Part shown: piece after piece, positions 18,012 to 27,504 of the stretch
Layout: each line of letters begins with the position of its first letter
Numbering within the stretch: the stretch's first letter is position 1
Source: Luteolibacter sp.
Lineage (GTDB): Bacteria; Verrucomicrobiota; Verrucomicrobiia; Verrucomicrobiales; Akkermansiaceae
Reading direction: 5' to 3'
Assembly: GCA_030696085.1 (NCBI GenBank)
Contig: JAUYNL010000044.1
Span: 34,698-98,697, forward strand
Length of the DNA stretch: 64,000 nt
Position numbers and translations under genes: made by a program
Notes under the pieces: model-generated
The model's input: the letters and a program-made list of their open reading frames with translations, nothing else
What the model was told of the DNA's origin: nothing
The model's database searches: none

Positions 18012-18881
18012 ATGACCTCCTCCCGCTATCTAGTCGCCCGCGTTGCCCAGGCCTTCGGCTACATCCGCCGAAGCCAGCGCATGGCGGATGCCGCCAGCGA
18101 GATGCACCTGCTGCGCGAGGCGGAGGCTTATCTTGGCGCTGCCATCTGGGAGAAGGTCGAAAACATCGAAGCGCTCTCCGTCGAATATTGGAACCTGCGC
18201 AAACTTATCAAGGATCTTGACGAGGTCCTGGTCAGGCTCACTGCATGCCAGGAGAAACTCAACCTCGCCCATGAGGAGCGCTCCGCCCTGCTCAACAGCA
18301 CTCCCGAGGTCAATCAGGAACTGCTCGACAAGCGCGTGGAGCTGCTCACCATGCTTGAAGACCTCGCCCATCAGCGCGATCAAATCGTCGCCGATGCCCG
18401 TGAGGTTCGCCGGTCCTATGTCGGCCTCAAGATGAAACTCGAAGTGCTCACCAATGAGTCCGGGAAACAGGCGGAAATCGAGAAGGTCAAAGCCCGCCTC
18501 ATCGAGCTCAAGATGAAATTTTCCGAGCTTAAAAAAGAGCGCATCCGCATCGGTGCGCTCATCGAAGAGGGCGACGCCAAAGTCGATGCCGTCGATGAAG
18601 AGCTCAAGGAAGATCGGCGGGACCGCCGTTTGCAGGCCTCCGATGCCTTTCATGTGATCGGCGATGGCAACAAGGAACTATCCATCCTGCGTGCCGAAAG
18701 CGGCCTGCTCGACACCCGGATGCGGCAGTTGTATGCCGAGATCGGCCGCTATGTGAGCCGCCATGCCAGCATGGACCCAGCCTGCGCCGCGGCGGCCGCC
18801 TCGCATCAGGGGCTCGTCGATGTGATGCGCGCGCTGCGCCGTTCCGTCGCGCTGAATCACCGCCTTGCCGGATACGCCTGA
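18012..18881 (+). CDS. Coiled-coil protein of unknown function
   Basis: 289 aa, almost wholly alpha-helical with long heptad-like stretches (about residues 45-215). No signal peptide or membrane segment. The gene starts seven bases after acs, so it may be co-transcribed with it, although a metabolic link is not evident. I do not recognise the family; an architectural or scaffold role is the only reasonable inference. Confidence 0.7.
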   Translation: MTSSRYLVARVAQAFGYIRRSQRMADAASEMHLLREAEAYLGAAIWEKVENIEALSVEYWNLRKLIKDLDEVLVRLTACQEKLNLAHEERSALLNSTPEVNQELLDKRVELLTMLEDLAHQRDQIVADAREVRRSYVGLKMKLEVLTNESGKQAEIEKVKARLIELKMKFSELKKERIRIGALIEEGDAKVDAVDEELKEDRRDRRLQASDAFHVIGDGNKELSILRAESGLLDTRMRQLYAEIGRYVSRHASMDPACAAAAASHQGLVDVMRALRRSVALNHRLAGYA

Positions 18882-18897
18882 TTTCCCGCCGCGCGAA

Positions 18898-20208
18898 TCA
18901 CGCGAGCTCTTCCTTGCGCAGATTGATGATCGGGGCGAGCACGGTGGGCAGCGCCTGCATTTTGGCGAGTGCCTCGCGCATCGGACCTTCCATCGTTTCG
19001 TGCGTCAGGATGATCAAATCGGTCTGGCTTTCGCCTTCCTCGGATTCGCGCTGCAACACGGCATCGATCGAAATGTCCCCCTCGGCCAGGATCCGCGTGA
19101 TGGCGGCGAGCACGCCTTTTTGATCGGCCACCCGCAGGCGCAGGTAAAACGCGGTGTTCACCTCGTTGATCGGCAGCACCGGCGTGGCGTGCAGCTCGTC
19201 GGGTTGGAAAGCCAGGTGCGGAACGCGATTGCCGGGATCCGCCGTGTGCAGGCGCGCGATGTCCACCAGATCGGCGATCACAGAGGATGCCGTCGGCTCG
19301 CTGCCCGCTCCCTTGCCATAATAAAGCGTGGTTCCCACCGCATCGGCATGGACCATCACCGCGTTCATCGCGCCCTCGACATTGGCGATCAGGCGCTTGG
19401 CGGGCACCAGCGTGGGATGCACCCGCAGCTCGATGCCGGAGGAGCGCCGCCGCGTGATTCCTAACAGCTTGATCCGGTATCCGAGTTGTTCGGCATAACG
19501 GATATCCACCGCCTGCAGGCCCTTGATGCCCTCGATGTGCGCATTGTCGAACTGCACCGGCACGCCGAACGCGATGGCGCTCATCAGGGTGATCTTGTGC
19601 GCGGCATCGATGCCCTCGATGTCGAAGGTCGGATCCGCCTCGGCGTAACCGAGACGTTGCGCGTCAGCCAGGGCCTCATCGAAGTCGAGCCCCTGGTCGC
19701 GCATTTCGGAGAGGATGAAATTGGTGGTGCCGTTGATGATGCCGGCGATCCACTCGATGCGGTTCGCGGTGAGCCCCTCGCGCAGCGCCTTGATGATCGG
19801 GATGCCGCCCGCCACCGCCGCCTCGAAGGCGACCATCACGCCCTTGTCGCGTGCGGCTGCGAAAATTTCCCCGCCATGCACGGCGAGCAGCGCCTTGTTG
19901 GCTGTCACCACATGTTTGCCGGCGGCGATGGCCTCCAAAACCAGTGTGCGGGCGATCCCATAGCCGCCGATCAATTCCACGACGATATCAATCTCCGGAT
20001 TGGCGATCACCTCGCGCGCATCGCCCACGATCCGGGCGCGATCCCCCACGAGGGCGCGCGCTCGCTCGACATCCAGATCCGCGACCATGGTGATCTCGAT
20101 GCCGCGGCCGGCGCGGCGGCGGATTTCCTCCTGATTGCGTGCCAGCACCTCGAAAGTGCCGCTTCCGACCGTGCCAATGCCCAATAGACCGACTTGAATG
20201 GGTTCCAT
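18898..20208 (-). CDS. hom: Homoserine dehydrogenase
   Basis: Reduces aspartate semialdehyde to homoserine on the way to Thr and Met. 436 aa: N-terminal Rossmann NAD(P) site GLLGIGTVG (residues 8-16), central catalytic domain with AGIINGTTNFIL and GYAEADPTFDIEGIDAAHK, and a C-terminal ACT domain (about 355-436, VADQKGVLAAITRILAEGDISI) for feedback by an amino acid. Convergent with the coiled-coil gene, divergent from yebC (235-bp gap holding the two promoters). Confidence 0.97.
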   Translation of the reverse strand: MEPIQVGLLGIGTVGSGTFEVLARNQEEIRRRAGRGIEITMVADLDVERARALVGDRARIVGDAREVIANPEIDIVVELIGGYGIARTLVLEAIAAGKHVVTANKALLAVHGGEIFAAARDKGVMVAFEAAVAGGIPIIKALREGLTANRIEWIAGIINGTTNFILSEMRDQGLDFDEALADAQRLGYAEADPTFDIEGIDAAHKITLMSAIAFGVPVQFDNAHIEGIKGLQAVDIRYAEQLGYRIKLLGITRRRSSGIELRVHPTLVPAKRLIANVEGAMNAVMVHADAVGTTLYYGKGAGSEPTASSVIADLVDIARLHTADPGNRVPHLAFQPDELHATPVLPINEVNTAFYLRLRVADQKGVLAAITRILAEGDISIDAVLQRESEEGESQTDLIILTHETMEGPMREALAKMQALPTVLAPIINLRKEELA

Positions 20209-20443
20209 GAATGAAGAGTTTCAGGTATGATTGAAAAACAGAGGAAATCCACCGTGGCGGGACGATTCCCGCCGGAGATCCGCAGCGACTTTTGATCCTG
20301 CGCCGCCGCGGATCAATGCCAATTCACGCCAATCGCCCCGGGAACTCCGCTTGGCGGCGACATCTGCTATTGAGCTTCCGCCCGGGCCTGCTTGAATCCG
20401 CTTCCCGGCCATTCCGCCGCCGGCAAATCAAACCGAACACACC

Positions 20444-21154
20444 ATGGGAAGAGCCTTCGAATGCCGCCGCCGTGCCAAGGAATCGCGCTGGGCCACGATG
20501 TCCAAAGTGTTTCCGAAACTCGCGAAATCCATCACGCTAGCCGCGAAAAACGGCGGCCCGGATCCCGAATCCAACGCCCCCCTGCGCGTGGCGATCAACA
20601 ACGCCAAGGCGCAGAACCTCTCGCGCGAAAACATCGAGGCCGCCATCAAACGCGCCGCCGGCAAGGACGCCTCCGAGATTTCCGAAGTGACCTACGAAGC
20701 CAAAGGCCCCCACGGATCCTTGTTTTTCATCGAGTGCGCCACCGACAACTCGAACCGCTCGGTCACCAACATCAAAACCATTTTCAACAAAAACGGCGGC
20801 CAACTCGCCAATTCCGGTGCGCTCGATTTCATGTTCTCCCGCAAGACCGTGATCGAATTCCCCGTGCCCGAAGGCAAAAACCTCGAGGAAATCGAATTGG
20901 AACTCATCGACGCCGGTCTTGAGGAATTGTCCGTGGACGACGGCGTGGTCTCGGTGATCGGCGACTACACCGCCTTCGCCCCGCTTTCCCAGGCGGTCGA
21001 GGCGCTCGGCATCACCGCCACCAAGTCCGGCCTCCAACGCCTGCCGAACCAACCGATCGAACTCACCGAGGAGCAGATGATCGAGGTGGAAACCATCGTC
21101 GATAAACTCGAGGATGACGATGACGTGCAGGCCGTTTCCACCAATCTCGCCTGA
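20444..21154 (+). CDS. YebC/PmpR family regulator
   Basis: 236 aa, full length for the YebC/TACO1 family. Starts MGRAFECRRRAKESRW rather than the E. coli-type MAGHSKW; this variant N-terminus is known from other phyla. Conserved core: NAPLRVAINNAKAQNLSRENIEAAIKRA and acidic C-terminal segments. Family members act as transcription regulators or as helpers at ribosomes stalled on proline stretches; which applies here cannot be told. Eight bases before the DUF3147 gene. Confidence 0.93.
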   Translation: MGRAFECRRRAKESRWATMSKVFPKLAKSITLAAKNGGPDPESNAPLRVAINNAKAQNLSRENIEAAIKRAAGKDASEISEVTYEAKGPHGSLFFIECATDNSNRSVTNIKTIFNKNGGQLANSGALDFMFSRKTVIEFPVPEGKNLEEIELELIDAGLEELSVDDGVVSVIGDYTAFAPLSQAVEALGITATKSGLQRLPNQPIELTEEQMIEVETIVDKLEDDDDVQAVSTNLA

Positions 21155-21162
21155 AACCCGCC

Positions 21163-21558
21163 ATGTCCCGCGTTCCCTGGCAGCAAATCCTCTCCTTCAC
21201 GCCCGCCGATCTGGTGAAACTGCTCATCAGCGCGGCGATCATCGTGCTGGTCAACAAGGTCCAGCTTTTCAACGACCGCCTCTCCGCCCTGCTCATCGCG
21301 CTGCCGCTCACCTCACTGGTGGCCATGATCTGGATGCATCAGGGCGGCCAATCTCCGCAGCGGCTGGCCAACCACGCGGAGGGCACCTTCTGGTTTGTCC
21401 TGCCCACCCTGCCGATGTTCCTGATCCTGCCATGGATGTTTCGCCACGGCTGGGGCTTCTGGGCCGCGCTGGCCGTCAACTGCCTGCTCACCGTCGGCTT
21501 CTTCTGGCTCACCGTGATCGTGCTGCGCCGCTTCGGCATCGACCTGATGCCAAAATGA
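21163..21558 (+). CDS. DUF3147 family inner-membrane protein
   Basis: 131 aa with about four hydrophobic helices (roughly residues 16-34, 40-58, 72-92, 98-122) separated by short loops. Matches the small DUF3147 membrane family in length and pattern. Function unknown. Follows yebC by eight bases on the same strand, so probably co-transcribed with it. Confidence 0.75.
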   Translation: MSRVPWQQILSFTPADLVKLLISAAIIVLVNKVQLFNDRLSALLIALPLTSLVAMIWMHQGGQSPQRLANHAEGTFWFVLPTLPMFLILPWMFRHGWGFWAALAVNCLLTVGFFWLTVIVLRRFGIDLMPK

Positions 21559-21763
21559 CGGCCGCAAGCGGCAATTTTTCGTTTCGTTTCCAGATAAGGC
21601 TTGTCAGAAAGGCGGATCTCTGTTTTGACCACCGGCCCGGCAGCCATTCCGGGTCCACTCCTGCAATCCATCTGTTTTGAGCGAAAACCACCCGTCCCAG
21701 CTTCCCGCAAACGTCATCCCGTTCGAGGAAGCGAAGCCGGTTTCGCGATTTCCCGGTTCTACT

Positions 21764-21967
21764 ATGAAAAGCGATCTCCTCGACAAGGCCTCTGAAATCG
21801 TCACCGACCCGCTCGTGTTGGTCAATCTGGTCTCCCAGCGGGTCCGCCAGTTGAACAGCGGTCGTTCGCCCCTCATCCCCATCCGCCCCAGCATGGGCGT
21901 GGCGGACATCGCCCTGACCGAGATCATCGAGGGCAAAATCAAGCTGGTTGTGAAGGCGGAGGCTTGA
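21764..21967 (+). CDS. rpoZ: RNA polymerase omega subunit (RpoZ-like)
   Basis: 67-aa small protein resembling omega: MKSDLLDKASEIVTDPLVLVNLVSQRVRQLNSG, with the family's VNLVSQRVRQL helix and the IALTEIIEGKI segment. Omega helps assemble and stabilise RNA polymerase. I chose ATG 21764, where the family domain begins; an upstream TTG at 21677 would add a Pro-rich 29-residue arm. It lies 31 bases before smpB on the same strand. Confidence 0.82.
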   Translation: MKSDLLDKASEIVTDPLVLVNLVSQRVRQLNSGRSPLIPIRPSMGVADIALTEIIEGKIKLVVKAEA

Positions 21968-21998
21968 AACAGCATCCGCCGCATCGCCAAGCGTCGCC

Positions 21999-22457
21999 AT
22001 GAGCGCGGAAATCGCCACCAACCGGAAAGCCGGCCGCGATTTCCATATTCTGGATAAATTCGAGGCCGGCATCGAGCTCAAGGGCACCGAGGTGAAATCC
22101 ATTCGTGCCGGCAAGATCAACGTCTCGGACGCCTTCGCCCGGGTGGAGAACAACCAGGTGTTTCTTTACGGCTGTGACATCCAGCCATGGCAGACCGCCG
22201 GCGAGTGGTTCCAGCATGTTTCCAAGCGCCCGCGCCGCCTGCTGCTCCATAAACGCGAGATTCTCAAGCTCGCTTCCGCCACCGCCATCAAGGGATGCTC
22301 CCTGCCGCTGCTGCGCATCTACTGGAAAAACCGCCGTGTGAAGGTGGAAATCGGCGTCGGCAAGGGGAAAACCCACTCGGATCAACGCCAGGACCTTAAA
22401 AAACAGGTCGAACTGCGCGAAGCCCAGCGCGAAATGGCGCGCTTCAACCAACGCTGA
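21999..22457 (+). CDS. smpB: SsrA-binding protein SmpB
   Basis: 152 aa. Binds tmRNA and brings it to stalled ribosomes for trans-translation. Family features: N-terminal RKAGRDFHILDKFEAGIELKGTEVKSIRAGKIN, central IQPW...LLLHKREI and a basic C-terminal tail that enters the mRNA channel. No tmRNA gene is recognisable nearby. Confidence 0.97.
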   Translation: MSAEIATNRKAGRDFHILDKFEAGIELKGTEVKSIRAGKINVSDAFARVENNQVFLYGCDIQPWQTAGEWFQHVSKRPRRLLLHKREILKLASATAIKGCSLPLLRIYWKNRRVKVEIGVGKGKTHSDQRQDLKKQVELREAQREMARFNQR

Positions 22458-22467
22458 GACCCACCTG

Positions 22468-22773
22468 CTAGGGCTTCGGTTTCGGTTCGCTGGGCGGACG
22501 TGCGATCACCGCGCCCGCGCCGGTGCGGCTTGGTGCGGTCGCTCCGGCATTCCGGAACTCCCCTTCCTCCGGCAAGCCGAGCATGTCTGGCAGGCGGATA
22601 CCATCGTCCGGCGTGCCGGGAACTGCGGGATCCGGCAAGGCGGCGCTTTCCTCCTTCTTCTCTGTTTTTGGAACCGGTGCCTCCAGCACGATGATCGCCT
22701 TGGGAGCCGCGCAGGACATCAGCATGAGTGGTGGTGCCAACCGGGCTAGAAATGCGAGCTTCGTTTTCAACAT
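22468..22773 (-). CDS. Small proline-rich lipoprotein
   Basis: 101 aa: short signal peptide with lipobox LMSC (Cys about residue 21), then a Pro/Glu/Lys-rich disordered region ending PPSEPKPKP. ATG 22773 selected because it directly begins a signal peptide; longer upstream reading is antisense to engB. Probably an outer- or inner-membrane lipoprotein with a flexible arm. Function unknown. Convergent with smpB (10 bases between stops). Confidence 0.65.
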   Translation of the reverse strand: MLKTKLAFLARLAPPLMLMSCAAPKAIIVLEAPVPKTEKKEESAALPDPAVPGTPDDGIRLPDMLGLPEEGEFRNAGATAPSRTGAGAVIARPPSEPKPKP

Positions 22774-22893
22774 GTGCGGTCCACGGGATGAGCCGCAGCG
22801 ACCAAAGCGCTTTGCGGAGCACCGCGCAAGGGCGAAGCGTGTTGGGCAAATCAGGGATTGCCGCGGGCTTTCCGGCCCCCGAACCTCCGCCCC

Positions 22894-23481
22894 ATGCGAA
22901 TCAAGTCCGCCGAGTTTGTCACCAGCGCCCGCAGTCTGGCGGAATGCCCGGATTGGGCGTATCCGGAATTCGCCTTCATCGGCCGCTCGAATGTCGGCAA
23001 ATCCTCGCTGATCAACTTGCTCGCCAAACGCGACGCGCTGGCCAAGGTCTCCGCCACCCCCGGCAAGACGCGCCTGCTGAATTTTTTCCTGATGAACCAA
23101 GCGTGGGCGCTGGTGGACCTGCCCGGCTATGGCTTCGCGAAAGCCGCCAAGAGCGAGAAATTCGATTTCAACGAACGCGCCGGCGATTATCTCGAACACC
23201 GCCCGAACCTGCGCCGCGTGTTCGTGCTCATCGATTCGCGCCACGAGCCGCAACGCATCGATCTGGATTTCCTGGCCTGGCTCGGCGGCACCGGCGTGCC
23301 GTTTTCGCTCGTCTTCACCAAGACCGACAAACAATCGCCGTCCAAAACCCGGGCGAACACCGCCCTCTTCCTGGAAACCCTCGCGCCGCAAGTCCCCGCG
23401 CCGCCGCAAGTGCTCGCCAGCTCGGCGAAATCCGGTGATGGCCGCCTGGATATCCTCCGCGTGATCGGCGGCGAACCGTAG
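22894..23481 (+). CDS. engB: Ribosome biogenesis GTPase YihA/EngB
   Basis: 195-aa GTPase needed for large-subunit assembly. G motifs: G1 GRSNVGKSS (near residue 30), G3 DLPGYG, G4 TKTDK and G5 SSAKSG. ATG 22894 gives the standard N-terminus MRIKSAEFVTSA; an upstream in-frame start at 22858 adds twelve residues with no family support. Confidence 0.96.
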   Translation: MRIKSAEFVTSARSLAECPDWAYPEFAFIGRSNVGKSSLINLLAKRDALAKVSATPGKTRLLNFFLMNQAWALVDLPGYGFAKAAKSEKFDFNERAGDYLEHRPNLRRVFVLIDSRHEPQRIDLDFLAWLGGTGVPFSLVFTKTDKQSPSKTRANTALFLETLAPQVPAPPQVLASSAKSGDGRLDILRVIGGEP

Positions 23482-23530
23482 TCGCTTGGGGAATTGACCA
23501 ACCCCCGCCGGTTTCCAAACATATGGAAGC

Positions 23531-25444
23531 GTGCGCTCCGCCATCCTCATTCCGCTGCTCGTCACCCTCTCCTTCACGGCGCATGCCCGGTCGTGGAGCG
23601 ATGATGTGATGTATTTCGTGATGACCGATCGATTCCACGATGCGGATCCCGCCAACAACCAGCCGCCGGGCTGCGATCCCGCGCTGAACGATCCGCAGCA
23701 GAAGGACATCAGCCGCTACCTCGGCGGCGATCTCCGCGGCCTCGAAAATGCCATCCAGGCCGGGTATTTCAACGACCTCGGCGTGACCGCCTTGTGGCTC
23801 ACTCCCGTGGTGAAAAACGTCTGGCGCTCCGGCTACGATCTTGGCGGCTGGAAAACCGGATATCATGGGTATTGGGCGCAGGACTGGCTCGACATCGATC
23901 CGCATCTCGCCAGCCGTGTTTCCCTAACCGGCGAGGCCTATCCGGCCGGCGCGGATGGCCGCATGGCGCATTACCGCGACTTCGTGAAACTCGCCCATTC
24001 CAAGGGCATCAAGATCATCCAGGACGTGGTGCTCAACCACGCGGGGCCGGTGTTTTTCTATGACATGAACGGCGACGGCCGCTTCGATGTGAAGGCCAGG
24101 GACGAGTGGGTCCAGCCCTTCAAACAGGACGGCTTCCACGACAACGCCGTCTGGGCGGACCTGCCGCAGTGGAACGCGGCGAGAACCCAGCCCGACGGAC
24201 CACGCGAGTTGTTAGGAACCGCGATCGCCACCAGGGGCGTGCTGTCACAACTCGATAGTTATGGCCGCAAGGGCTTCTCCGGCGACAGCCTGGGCAAGAG
24301 CGACGGCGAGGAAATGATGTGCGATTTCTTCTCGCTGCGCGATTTCTGGACCGCTCCGGACGGCGCGCATTTCGACGCGCTGGTCGATGAGTTCGTGGAG
24401 ATCCATCATTTCTATCTGAACACCGTGGGCGTGGACGGACTGCGCGTGGACACGGTGAAACACGCGCACCACGAGTATTGGGACGCCTTCACCGCGCGGC
24501 TGCGCAAGCGGCTCGGCCCGGCGGCGGCGGACAAGCTGATCTTCGGCGAGATCTATGATGGCAGCCCCGCGGTGCTGGGAAGATATACCTGGCGCGCCGA
24601 CTGGCCGCAGCACACGGAGCCCTCGCTCGATTCGGTGCTCGATTTCGATTTCTGCTTCAGCGCCCGCGAATACCTGCGCCACCCGGGAGACCGGTACGGT
24701 TCGCCCGCAGCGCTCGAAAAAGCCCTGCTCACCCGCACGGCAGACGCTCCGGACGGGCGCCCGTTTTACAATCCGAATCCCGGCGCGGATGGATTGAACG
24801 CGCGCCAGAAGATGATCACCTTCATCGAAAACCATGACGGCCTGAACCGCTTCCGGGTGAAGGGTGTTAGCGAGCTTCGCAACCGCCTCGCGCAGGGACT
24901 GGTGATGACGCTGCCGGGCATTCCCTGTTTGTATTACGGCACCGAGTTCGCACTGCCGGATCACGAGGCGGAGATCGGCTGGGACTGCGAAACCGGACGC
25001 ATGATGTTTTTTAAAAACAAGGGCGGACCAAGCGTGCGGGAAGTCAGGAACTCACACTCGTTTTCCGAGATCTCACAACTCGCCGCACTGCGCGCGAAAC
25101 TGCCCGTGCTGCGCACCGGCAGCCTGATTCCCTTGTGGATGGACAGCGGCGAGGGTGATGAGGACGATGGCGTGTTCGCCTTCGCCCGGGCCGGCGAGGA
25201 TGGCAGAGAGTTCGCGGTGGTCGTCATCAACGCCTCCGAAAAGCCGCGCGTCACGGGCATCGGCAGCCACGCGGCCCGGCTGCCCGCATCCCTGCAAAGC
25301 GCCGGCAGGATCCTGCGCCCGGTGCTGGTGATCGGCTCCGGCCCGCTGCCGGAAACGCCCGGCATCAACGCGGCCGAGGAACTGCGCCTGCCGGTCCCCG
25401 CCTCCAGCATGGTCGTCTATCAGGCGGTCCCCGTGGCGGAGTAG
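23531..25444 (+). CDS. Secreted glycoside hydrolase family 13 (alpha-amylase-type) enzyme
   Basis: 637 aa starting at GTG 23531 with a signal peptide (MRSAILIPLLVTLSFTAHARS). The GH13 barrel is complete: LWLTPV, catalytic nucleophile Asp in GLRVDTVKHA (about residue 303), acid/base Glu in FGEIYDG (about 337) and the third acidic site in ENHDG (about 433). C-terminal beta domain follows. Expected to cleave alpha-1,4-glucans outside the cytoplasm; exact substrate (starch, cyclodextrin, pullulan) is open. The insertion sequence lies 175 bases downstream. Confidence 0.93.
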   Translation: MRSAILIPLLVTLSFTAHARSWSDDVMYFVMTDRFHDADPANNQPPGCDPALNDPQQKDISRYLGGDLRGLENAIQAGYFNDLGVTALWLTPVVKNVWRSGYDLGGWKTGYHGYWAQDWLDIDPHLASRVSLTGEAYPAGADGRMAHYRDFVKLAHSKGIKIIQDVVLNHAGPVFFYDMNGDGRFDVKARDEWVQPFKQDGFHDNAVWADLPQWNAARTQPDGPRELLGTAIATRGVLSQLDSYGRKGFSGDSLGKSDGEEMMCDFFSLRDFWTAPDGAHFDALVDEFVEIHHFYLNTVGVDGLRVDTVKHAHHEYWDAFTARLRKRLGPAAADKLIFGEIYDGSPAVLGRYTWRADWPQHTEPSLDSVLDFDFCFSAREYLRHPGDRYGSPAALEKALLTRTADAPDGRPFYNPNPGADGLNARQKMITFIENHDGLNRFRVKGVSELRNRLAQGLVMTLPGIPCLYYGTEFALPDHEAEIGWDCETGRMMFFKNKGGPSVREVRNSHSFSEISQLAALRAKLPVLRTGSLIPLWMDSGEGDEDDGVFAFARAGEDGREFAVVVINASEKPRVTGIGSHAARLPASLQSAGRILRPVLVIGSGPLPETPGINAAEELRLPVPASSMVVYQAVPVAE

Positions 25445-25672
25445 GCAAAAGTGCTGCCAGGGAATCCGCGGCAAGCCCGGACAAACTACCGTTGCTCCGA
25501 TCAAGGCCTGGCGGGGTTCGCCTGCCGGACCTCCACGGCCCCTGACAGCGCCGGGAGCGAAACCCGGCGGCCCGTTTTCCGCAATCCCTATTTTTCCGGT
25601 AACGGGCGGCGTCTTTTCACAGGGCATTTGGTTTGAAGTTCGGCAGTCCTTTTCGCTGTTGATTTCGAGATA

Positions 25673-27049
25673 GTGCTAGACAAAAGGGCACGAAAATGCT
25701 CGATTAGGCTCGTGAGAACGAAATCCACTGCACTGGACGGCGAGGGGACAGCGTCCCCCGGAGTGTTGGAAATACGGGTCGCACGAGGCCCGGCGGACTG
25801 GGCCATCGCCCATCAAATGCTCGATGAGGAGCATCTGCTCGGCGCGGGCCGGGAGGCGGGTGAGCGCTTGTGCCAGTTCGTGCTGGAGGACGGCCAACCG
25901 GTCGCCGTGCTGGTATGGTGCGCTGCCGCGTGGCACCTCAAGGATCGTGACGAGCGGATCGGTTGGGACGCCGTGACCCGCTCGCAACGCCTCAAACTCG
26001 TCGTGCAACTGCGCCGTTTCCTGGTGCTCGAAGCCACCCGCCGCCCCAACCTCGCCTCCCAATGTCTCGGACTGGCCCTGCGCGGACTCTGTGCCGCATG
26101 GAGTTGCGAACACGGTTATCGGCCCTTGCTCGCCGAGAGTTTTAGTGATCCCGAAAGCCACGCGGGCACCGTTTACAAGGCCACCAACTGGACCTGCGCA
26201 GGCGACACCAAAGGCTTTTCGCAAGACCACACCGATTATTACATTCCTAACGAAAGGCCGAAAAAGCTCTGGCTCAAGCCCCTTGCCCCCAACGCGCTGG
26301 TCCTGATGTGCGCACCCCGACTGCCCGATGATTGCGTCGCCGCCGAGGTGGGCCGCGGCGGAGTGCGCAGCCCCTTGAAAACCAGCCAGCTCAAGAGCCT
26401 GCGCAACGCGTTTGAGTTGGTGGAAGACCCGCGCCGCGCCCAAAGCCGCCGCCACCCGCTCACCGCGATGCTCACCCTCATCGCCCTGGGGTTGCTCATG
26501 GGCGGACGCGACATGCTCAACATCTGGCGCAAGGTCGCCTGCCTCGACCAACGCCAGCGCGAAGCCATCGGCCTGCGCGTGCGCCACAAGGAGAGCGGAC
26601 TGCTCAAAATGCCCGGCTACGACGCGCTCAACGACCTTTTTCACCTGCTGGATCCCGAAGCCTACGCCCGCGCTCTAACCGCCTGGCTCCAGGCCAACAC
26701 CGGACTCCTGCCGCGCAGCCTCGCCCTTGATGGCAAAAGCATCGGCGCCGGCAAATGCGGCATGATCATCACGCTCTGCCGCCATGAGGACGGCCGCCCC
26801 GTCGCCATGATCCCGGCCACCGGGAAAAAAGAAGACTGCGAGGTGAGCGAGGCCCGCTCCCTATTGGCTGATCCACAGGTCCGACTGGAAAACGCTCTGG
26901 TCACCGCCGATCCGCTCCACAACAAGCAAGCCACCGTGCGCGTCATCGCCGAAAAAGGTGGCGACTACCTCGTCGGCACCAAGGATAACACCCCAAAGCG
27001 TCATGAGGCGGCGGTCGAAGCCCTGCGTGGCACCCCCTTTTTGCAGTAA
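25673..27049 (+). CDS. ISAs1 transposase with N-terminal DruA-like DUF4338 domain, first part (frameshifted)
   Basis: 458 aa from GTG 25673. Residues about 25-210 match DUF4338, the domain of Druantia DruA: LEIRVARGPADW, ERIGWD..TRSQRL, RRPNLASQCL and the TVYKATNWTCAGDTKG signature. From about residue 230 the chain becomes an ISAs1-type DDE transposase (LKSLRNAFELVEDPRRAQSRRHPL..., first Asp in LALDGKSIGAG, second Asp in LVTADPLHNK). It stops at TAA 27047-27049, just after a CCCCCTTTTT tract; the downstream part with the catalytic Glu continues in the -1 frame. One extra T would restore a single frame. Confidence 0.82.
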   Translation: MLDKRARKCSIRLVRTKSTALDGEGTASPGVLEIRVARGPADWAIAHQMLDEEHLLGAGREAGERLCQFVLEDGQPVAVLVWCAAAWHLKDRDERIGWDAVTRSQRLKLVVQLRRFLVLEATRRPNLASQCLGLALRGLCAAWSCEHGYRPLLAESFSDPESHAGTVYKATNWTCAGDTKGFSQDHTDYYIPNERPKKLWLKPLAPNALVLMCAPRLPDDCVAAEVGRGGVRSPLKTSQLKSLRNAFELVEDPRRAQSRRHPLTAMLTLIALGLLMGGRDMLNIWRKVACLDQRQREAIGLRVRHKESGLLKMPGYDALNDLFHLLDPEAYARALTAWLQANTGLLPRSLALDGKSIGAGKCGMIITLCRHEDGRPVAMIPATGKKEDCEVSEARSLLADPQVRLENALVTADPLHNKQATVRVIAEKGGDYLVGTKDNTPKRHEAAVEALRGTPFLQ

Positions 27050-27504
27050 GCTGTGAAGCCGGGCACGGTCGCATCGACACCCGCACGGCGGCCATCGCCG
27101 CCATCACCCCCGTGACCGCCGGGCTGCCATTCGCACGCAGCGCGGTGGTGGTGCGGCGCGTCTGGCAGATCAAAACCACACCGGAAGCGCAAGACAAGAG
27201 TCATGTCCGGCACTTCCTAACCAGCCTCGACCCTGGCGAGAACCAACGCATCCCCGCAGCGGTCCGGGGCCACTGGAGCGTGGAGAACCTCAATCACTAC
27301 AAACGCGACACCTGCCTGTGGCAGGAGGACGACCATCGGCACCGGCGCGTCAACATCGCGCAGAATCTCGCACTGACCCGCAACGCGCTGCTGGCCATCA
27401 TCCCCTTTGGCGCGAACGAGCCGCTATCAAGTTGGTTCGAGAACTACCAGCGCCACCCGGCCAAGGCCATCCAACTCATCCTTCACGCCGCCCCCGTCCA
27501 ATGA
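27050..27504 (+). pseudogene. ISAs1 transposase, C-terminal part after frameshift
   Basis: Continuation of the transposase in the -1 frame: SCEAGHGRIDTRT directly after the tract, then HWSVENLNHYKRDT with the third catalytic residue (Glu of the W-x-V-E-N motif), NLALTRNALLAI and the end HAAPVQ. Without it the transposase lacks part of its DDE site. It has no good independent start (ATG/ACG-type options only at about 27112), so it is either a broken gene, a programmed frameshift product or a base-call error in the T run. Confidence 0.8.

Noticed and set aside
25445..25619. Short plus-strand frame between the GH13 gene and the insertion sequence.
   Set aside because: No domain, no start signal and it runs into the inverted repeat; nothing supports coding.
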